Assembly (NCBI RefSeq): GCF_000730645.1
Contig: NZ_BBIU01000007.1
Location: 1 to 64,000, forward strand
Reading direction: 5' to 3'
DNA length: 64,000 nucleotides
Origin: Pseudomonas parafulva NBRC 16636 = DSM 17004
GTDB taxonomy: Bacteria; Pseudomonadota; Gammaproteobacteria; Pseudomonadales; Pseudomonadaceae
The position numbers and the translations under genes are program-made. Each line of letters opens with the position of its first letter. The stretch's first letter is position 1. A model generated the notes under the pieces. It searched no databases. It was given only the letters and a program-made list of their open reading frames with translations, and was not told the origin of the DNA. This document shows positions 60,598-64,000 of the stretch, in pieces.

Positions 60598-62107
60598 GCA
60601 AAGACCCTCCCTCGGCCTTACAACGGCGCAGCAGCAGCGAGGGCCGGTAACGGGTTTCGCCATAGGCATGCTGCAGGTTCTCGAGCACCTGCAAGGTGTT
60701 GGCCAGGCCAATGGCCGACGCCCATGCCAGTGGCCCGCAGGGGTAGTTGACGCCTGCGCGCATGGCCAGGTCGATGTCCGCTGCTGTGCCAACCCCTTGC
60801 AACACGGCATCGGCCGCTTCATTGGCCAGCATGGCAACGGTGCGCAGCACCACCAGCCCAGGCAGGTCGGCCACCGGCGTCACACGCAAACCCGCACGCT
60901 GCAGCAATGCCACGGCCTGCTCCAGCGCCTGGTTGGACGTGTCGGCCGACCAGCTGATGGCAAGGCGGGTGGCGGTGGCATAGTCGAAGGCAAGATCGAG
61001 CAAGATCAGGTTGGGCAGGCCATCCTCTTGAGCGCGCTGGCTGGCCAGGCGCCCGTCGGACAGTGCCAGGCTCGCATCGCCCACCCGGATCAGGCCGCTG
61101 CCAGCGCGGCCGTTGACGGCAACGCCACCGGCGCGCAAGCGGTCAATCAATGGCTGCAGGATGCCCGCCGGGCCTTCCAGGGTGCAGGCGTCCACAGGCG
61201 CATCGCTACACAGTTCTGCGGGCTGGGGGCGTTCGGCCTGTTCGCGGTAGCTGTAAAAGCCATGCCCACTCTTGCGCCCCAGGCGGCCCGCATCCACCAG
61301 TTCTTTTTGCGCCAAGGATGGCTGAAAGCGAGGGTCGCCATAAAACGCTTCGAACACTGAGCACGTCACGGCGTAGTTGACGTCATGCCCAATCAGGTCG
61401 GTGAGTTCAAAGGCGCCCATGCGAAAGCCGCCGGCCTCGCGCAACACCGCATCGAGGCTGGCGCAGTCGGCCGCACCTTCCTGCAGCAGGCGCAGGCTTT
61501 CAGCATAAAAAGGCCGTGCTACCCGGTTGACGATGAAGCCCGGCGTGGAGCGCGCATGCACCGGGCGTTTGCCCCAGGCTTGAGCCGTGGCATGCACGGC
61601 AGCGGCGACATCCGGGGCGGTAGCCAGGCCGGAAACGACCTCTACCAAGGCCATCAGCGGGGCTGGGTTGAAGAAGTGCATGCCCACCACTTGCTCAGGG
61701 CGCTGCAGCCCGGAGGCCAGACGGGTAATGGACAGGGAGGAGGTATTGCTGGCGAGAATGCAGTCGCTGCGGCACACCGACTCCAGCTGCTGGAACAAGG
61801 TCTGCTTGACCTGCAGGTCCTCGACGATCGCTTCGATCACCAGGCCGGCATCGGCCAGCGCTTCCAGGCTGTCGACGGGGTGCAACCGGTTGCAGATGGC
61901 GGCGCGCTCAGCCGCTTGCAACTTGCCCTTTTCCACCAGCCGTGACAATTGCCGGTCGATACCGGCCCGCCCCTCGGCTGCGGCGCCGGGGCGGGTGTCG
62001 TAAAGCATCACAGGGTGGCCTGCCTGGGCCGCGACCTGCGCGATGCCGGCGCCCATGGCCCCGGCACCGATGACGGCGACGTAGGTTTCACGAGAAAGTA
62101 CGCTCAT
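60590..62107 (-). CDS. paaH: 3-hydroxyadipyl-CoA dehydrogenase
   Basis: 505 residues, longer than the usual 280-300 of simple 3-hydroxyacyl-CoA dehydrogenases because a second C-terminal dehydrogenase-like domain is attached. IGAGAMGAGIAQVAAQAGH is the NAD-binding loop, SNTSSLSITRLAS and GMHFFNPAPLMALVEVV the catalytic region, and GFRMGAFELTDLIGHDVNYAV the dimerisation helix. It oxidises 3-hydroxyadipyl-CoA. ATG at 62107, one base after the paaG stop. Confidence 0.95.
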   Translation of the reverse strand: MSVLSRETYVAVIGAGAMGAGIAQVAAQAGHPVMLYDTRPGAAAEGRAGIDRQLSRLVEKGKLQAAERAAICNRLHPVDSLEALADAGLVIEAIVEDLQVKQTLFQQLESVCRSDCILASNTSSLSITRLASGLQRPEQVVGMHFFNPAPLMALVEVVSGLATAPDVAAAVHATAQAWGKRPVHARSTPGFIVNRVARPFYAESLRLLQEGAADCASLDAVLREAGGFRMGAFELTDLIGHDVNYAVTCSVFEAFYGDPRFQPSLAQKELVDAGRLGRKSGHGFYSYREQAERPQPAELCSDAPVDACTLEGPAGILQPLIDRLRAGGVAVNGRAGSGLIRVGDASLALSDGRLASQRAQEDGLPNLILLDLAFDYATATRLAISWSADTSNQALEQAVALLQRAGLRVTPVADLPGLVVLRTVAMLANEAADAVLQGVGTAADIDLAMRAGVNYPCGPLAWASAIGLANTLQVLENLQHAYGETRYRPSLLLRRCKAEGGSLHD

Positions 62108-62108
62108 G

Positions 62109-62900
62109 TCAGCGCCCCTTGAACGCGGGGGTGCGTTTGTTCATGAACGCGTTCACCCCTTCACGGTAGTCGTCGCTGCGGCCGGCCAGGCGCTGCAGGT
62201 CACGCTCCAGCTGCAGCTGGTCGTCGAACCCGTTGTCGAAACTGGCATTGAGCCCGCGCTTGATCAGGGCCAGACCATAGGTGGGCTGGGTGGCGAGCTG
62301 GCGGGCGAGGGCCAGCGCTTCGTCACGCAGTGCGGCGTCGTCCACTACGCGGTGGATCAAGCCCCACTGCTCGGCCTGCTCTGCGCCAAGGCGTTCGCCC
62401 AGCATGGCCAGGGCCTTGGCCCGTGCCATGCCGACCAGCCGCGGCAGCAGCCAGGTGCCGCCCGAGTCTGGCACCAGGCCGATCTTGCAGAAAGCCTGGA
62501 TGAAACTGGCTGAGCGGGCTGCCAGCACCAGGTCGCACGCCAGTGGGATATTGGCCCCGGCCCCTGCGGCGACACCGTTCACGGCGCACACTACCGGCAT
62601 GGGCAGGTCGCGCAGGGTGCGCACCAACGGGTTGTAGAACCTGTCGATGGACTCACCCAGGTCAGGCATGTCGGCCCCTGGTGCCACGTTACGGTCGGAC
62701 AGGTCCTGGCCCGCGCAGAACGCGCGGCCTTCGCCAGTCAGCAGCAACACGCGGGCCTCGCTGCTGTGGCGCACCTGTTTGAGCGCTTCGCGCACTTCCA
62801 GGTGCATGGCCGTGTTGAAACTGTTGAGCTGCGCTGGCCGGTTGAAGGAGAGAAGGGCTACGCCGTCCTCGATGGCAAACACGATGTGCTGGAAAGGCAT
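62109..62900 (-). CDS. paaG: 1,2-epoxyphenylacetyl-CoA isomerase
   Basis: 263 residues of the crotonase superfamily. AFCAGQDLSDRNV and NGVAAGAGANIPLACDLVLAARSASFIQAFCKIGLVPDSGGTW are typical PaaG blocks, with the oxyanion-hole residues present and the catalytic Asp in PDSGGTW. It converts the ring epoxide to the oxepin. Start at 62900, 33 bases after paaF. Confidence 0.95.
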   Translation of the reverse strand: MPFQHIVFAIEDGVALLSFNRPAQLNSFNTAMHLEVREALKQVRHSSEARVLLLTGEGRAFCAGQDLSDRNVAPGADMPDLGESIDRFYNPLVRTLRDLPMPVVCAVNGVAAGAGANIPLACDLVLAARSASFIQAFCKIGLVPDSGGTWLLPRLVGMARAKALAMLGERLGAEQAEQWGLIHRVVDDAALRDEALALARQLATQPTYGLALIKRGLNASFDNGFDDQLQLERDLQRLAGRSDDYREGVNAFMNKRTPAFKGR

Positions 62901-62933
62901 GACAGACTCGCTCCGTCGGTGGCGGGTAGTGTT

Positions 62934-63707
62934 TCAGCGGCCCTGGAAGTGCGGCTGGCGTTTTTCCTGGAAGGCGCGGATGCCTTCGTCCCGGTCGGCG
63001 GTGCCCGCCAGCACGGTGAAGGCCTGGCGTTCCAGGCGCAGGCCGCTGGCCAGGTCGGTGTCGCCGGCCTGCAGAAGGGCCTGCTTGGCCAGGCGCACGG
63101 CCAGGGGCGCCTTTGCGGCAATGGTGCGGGCGATGTGTAGGGCCCGCTCCACGGTGAATTCGGGCTGTGTGACCTCACTGACAAGCCCGGCTTGCAAGGC
63201 ATGCTGGCTGCTGATGGGCTCGCCGGTGAGCACCATTTGCATGGCCAGGGGCTTGCCGACGGCGCGCAACAGGCGTTGGGTGCCGCCGGCACCGGGCATG
63301 ATCCCCAGGTTGATTTCCGGTTGGCCGAAGCGGGCATCACTGCCTGCCACGATGATGTCCGCGCACATGGCCAGCTCACAGCCGCCACCCAGGGCGTAGC
63401 CGTTGACGGCAGCCACCAAGGCTTTGGGGAATGCCGCGATGGTGCGCCAGTGGGCAATGCGGGGGTCGTTGAGCATGCCCACCAGGTCACGTTCAGCCAT
63501 TTCCGCGATGTCGGCGCCGGCAGCGAAGGCCTTGAGGTTCCCTGTGATGACCACGGCCGCCACCTGATCATCCTGCGCAGCGGCTTCGAGGGTGGCAGCA
63601 AGTTCCGCCAGTAGTGCGGTGCACAACGCGTTCAGGGCGTCTGGACGTTGCAGGGTGACCAACTGGACGCCGTTTGCAGGTGGCTGCACGTCAAGGTATC
63701 GCGGCAT
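62934..63707 (-). CDS. paaF: 2,3-dehydroadipyl-CoA hydratase
   Basis: 257 residues of enoyl-CoA hydratase. AFAAGADIAEM and NGYALGGGCELAMCADIIVAGSDARFGQPEINLGIMPGAGGTQRL carry both catalytic glutamates (CEL and PEI). It hydrates 2,3-dehydroadipyl-CoA. ATG at 63707; the frame continues upstream to 63818 without conservation. First gene of the paaFGHIJK transcript. Confidence 0.95.
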   Translation of the reverse strand: MPRYLDVQPPANGVQLVTLQRPDALNALCTALLAELAATLEAAAQDDQVAAVVITGNLKAFAAGADIAEMAERDLVGMLNDPRIAHWRTIAAFPKALVAAVNGYALGGGCELAMCADIIVAGSDARFGQPEINLGIMPGAGGTQRLLRAVGKPLAMQMVLTGEPISSQHALQAGLVSEVTQPEFTVERALHIARTIAAKAPLAVRLAKQALLQAGDTDLASGLRLERQAFTVLAGTADRDEGIRAFQEKRQPHFQGR

Positions 63708-63822
63708 GTCGGGTTCCTCGGGCTGCACGCACGGCGCGTCAAGGCACCGGCTTTTATTGGAGTTGTTTGCAGGGGCGTCACACGCAGGTGGCGGCCTCGG
63801 TGACCAAGTATATGTCACATGC

Positions 63823-63860
63823 GATACCTATAATCAACTTCAAAATTGCTTTTATGTATC
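63823..63860. promoter_or_regulatory. Candidate PaaX/PhaN operator at paaF
   Basis: GATACC (63823-63828) and TGTATC (63855-63860) are arranged as at the paaA promoter (57353-57389), with the same GCGATAC(A/C)TA start and a TCAAA block in the middle. It covers the probable paaF promoter. Confidence 0.5.
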
Positions 63861-63968
63861 CTTTGTGCGCTTCAATTAATCGACAAAATATGCGGCTTCA
63901 AGGCGTTGATTCGGGGCTTAACTCCGCGGTTACGCTGAAAATCTCGACGTTGACGCACTCTAAAACGT

Positions 63969-63991
63969 GATACAAGATCTATTCACGTATC
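63969..63991. promoter_or_regulatory. Further GATAC...GTATC inverted repeat
   Basis: GATAC (63969-63973) and GTATC (63987-63991) form an inverted repeat, 23 bases end to end. It is shorter than the other two sites and may serve a gene beyond the window. Confidence 0.35.
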
Positions 63992-64000
63992 GAATTTTTT

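Larger units (their letters stand above)
63708..64000. other. Upstream region of paaF, 293 bases to the window end
   Basis: No gene is supported here. It holds the paaF leader of about 95 bases, a -10-like TATACT (63812-63807, minus strand), GATAC/GTATC elements at 63823-63860 and 63969-63991, and an AT-rich stretch unlike the rest of the window. It is probably the divergent regulatory region between paaF and genes beyond the window, most likely paaY/paaX. Confidence 0.6.

Overview
The window is about 64 kb of GC-rich, densely coded chromosomal DNA. It is almost certainly from a member of the Pseudomonas putida group. The gene order supports this: a phenylacetate (paa/pha) catabolon next to an acetate-permease-like transporter and an OprD-type porin, ku and ligD flanking a four-gene block, a codA/TenA operon, and copies of a P. 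putida-type REP element. From memory, the Pseudomonas putida KT2440 counterparts would lie roughly in the PP_3170-PP_3285 interval; I could not check this. No tRNA, rRNA, CRISPR array, insertion sequence or prophage was seen. The only recombinase-like gene is a lone tyrosine recombinase.

Layout. (1) 0.2-5.4 kb: a lipoprotein, an alpha/beta hydrolase, a YdjM-like membrane protein with a TraX-family protein, and a Rieske-FAD reductase. (2) 5.5-10.3 kb: a sugar-acid module with an MFS transporter, a divergent CdaR-type regulator and glycerate kinase, then the tyrosine recombinase. (3) 10.4-15.4 kb: a GGDEF-EAL protein divergent from an operon of two TenA paralogues and cytosine deaminase. (4) 15.4-21.8 kb: a threonine-dehydratase-like enzyme with its probable YheO/DauR-type regulator, a KfrA-like DNA-binding coiled-coil protein, small stress-type proteins, a diguanylate cyclase and an MgtC protein. 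(5) 22-27 kb: an orphan beta-carotene hydroxylase (crtZ), a BASS transporter, a Dyp peroxidase, a Tat-exported aldo/keto reductase with a carrier, and a KGG-repeat protein. (6) 27-35 kb: a nucleosidase, then ku and ligD transcribed towards each other with four genes between them (acyl-CoA-dehydrogenase-like, PIG-L deacetylase, methyltransferase, GT2 glycosyltransferase). A small acidic protein and a metallothionein follow. (7) 35-40 kb: a tightly overlapping operon (DUF72, EEP phosphatase, ClsB, LPG-synthase-like membrane protein), a ClpP-like protease and a Nudix hydrolase whose ribosome-binding site lies in a long hairpin. (8) 40.5-48 kb: a giant CheB-CheR-PAS-kinase-receiver fusion, small proteins, and a divergent LuxR-type response regulator and hybrid kinase. 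(9) 48.3-64 kb: the complete phenylacetate catabolon on the minus strand (paaFGHIJK, paaABCDE, DUF485-actP-like-oprD-like, paaZ).

Function. The paa genes encode CoA activation (PaaK), ring epoxidation (PaaABCDE), isomerisation (PaaG), ring opening and aldehyde oxidation (PaaZ), beta-oxidation to acetyl-CoA and succinyl-CoA (PaaF, PaaH, PaaJ), thioester rescue (PaaI) and uptake. The two long paa promoters share a GATAC...GTATC inverted element, a candidate PaaX/PhaN site. The region with the best chance of holding an undescribed system is the ku-[GT2-methyltransferase-PIG-L-ACAD]-ligD locus, which looks like a small glycolipid or modified-sugar pathway embedded in the NHEJ locus. The best candidate RNA regulatory element is the hairpin that sequesters the Nudix gene ribosome-binding site.
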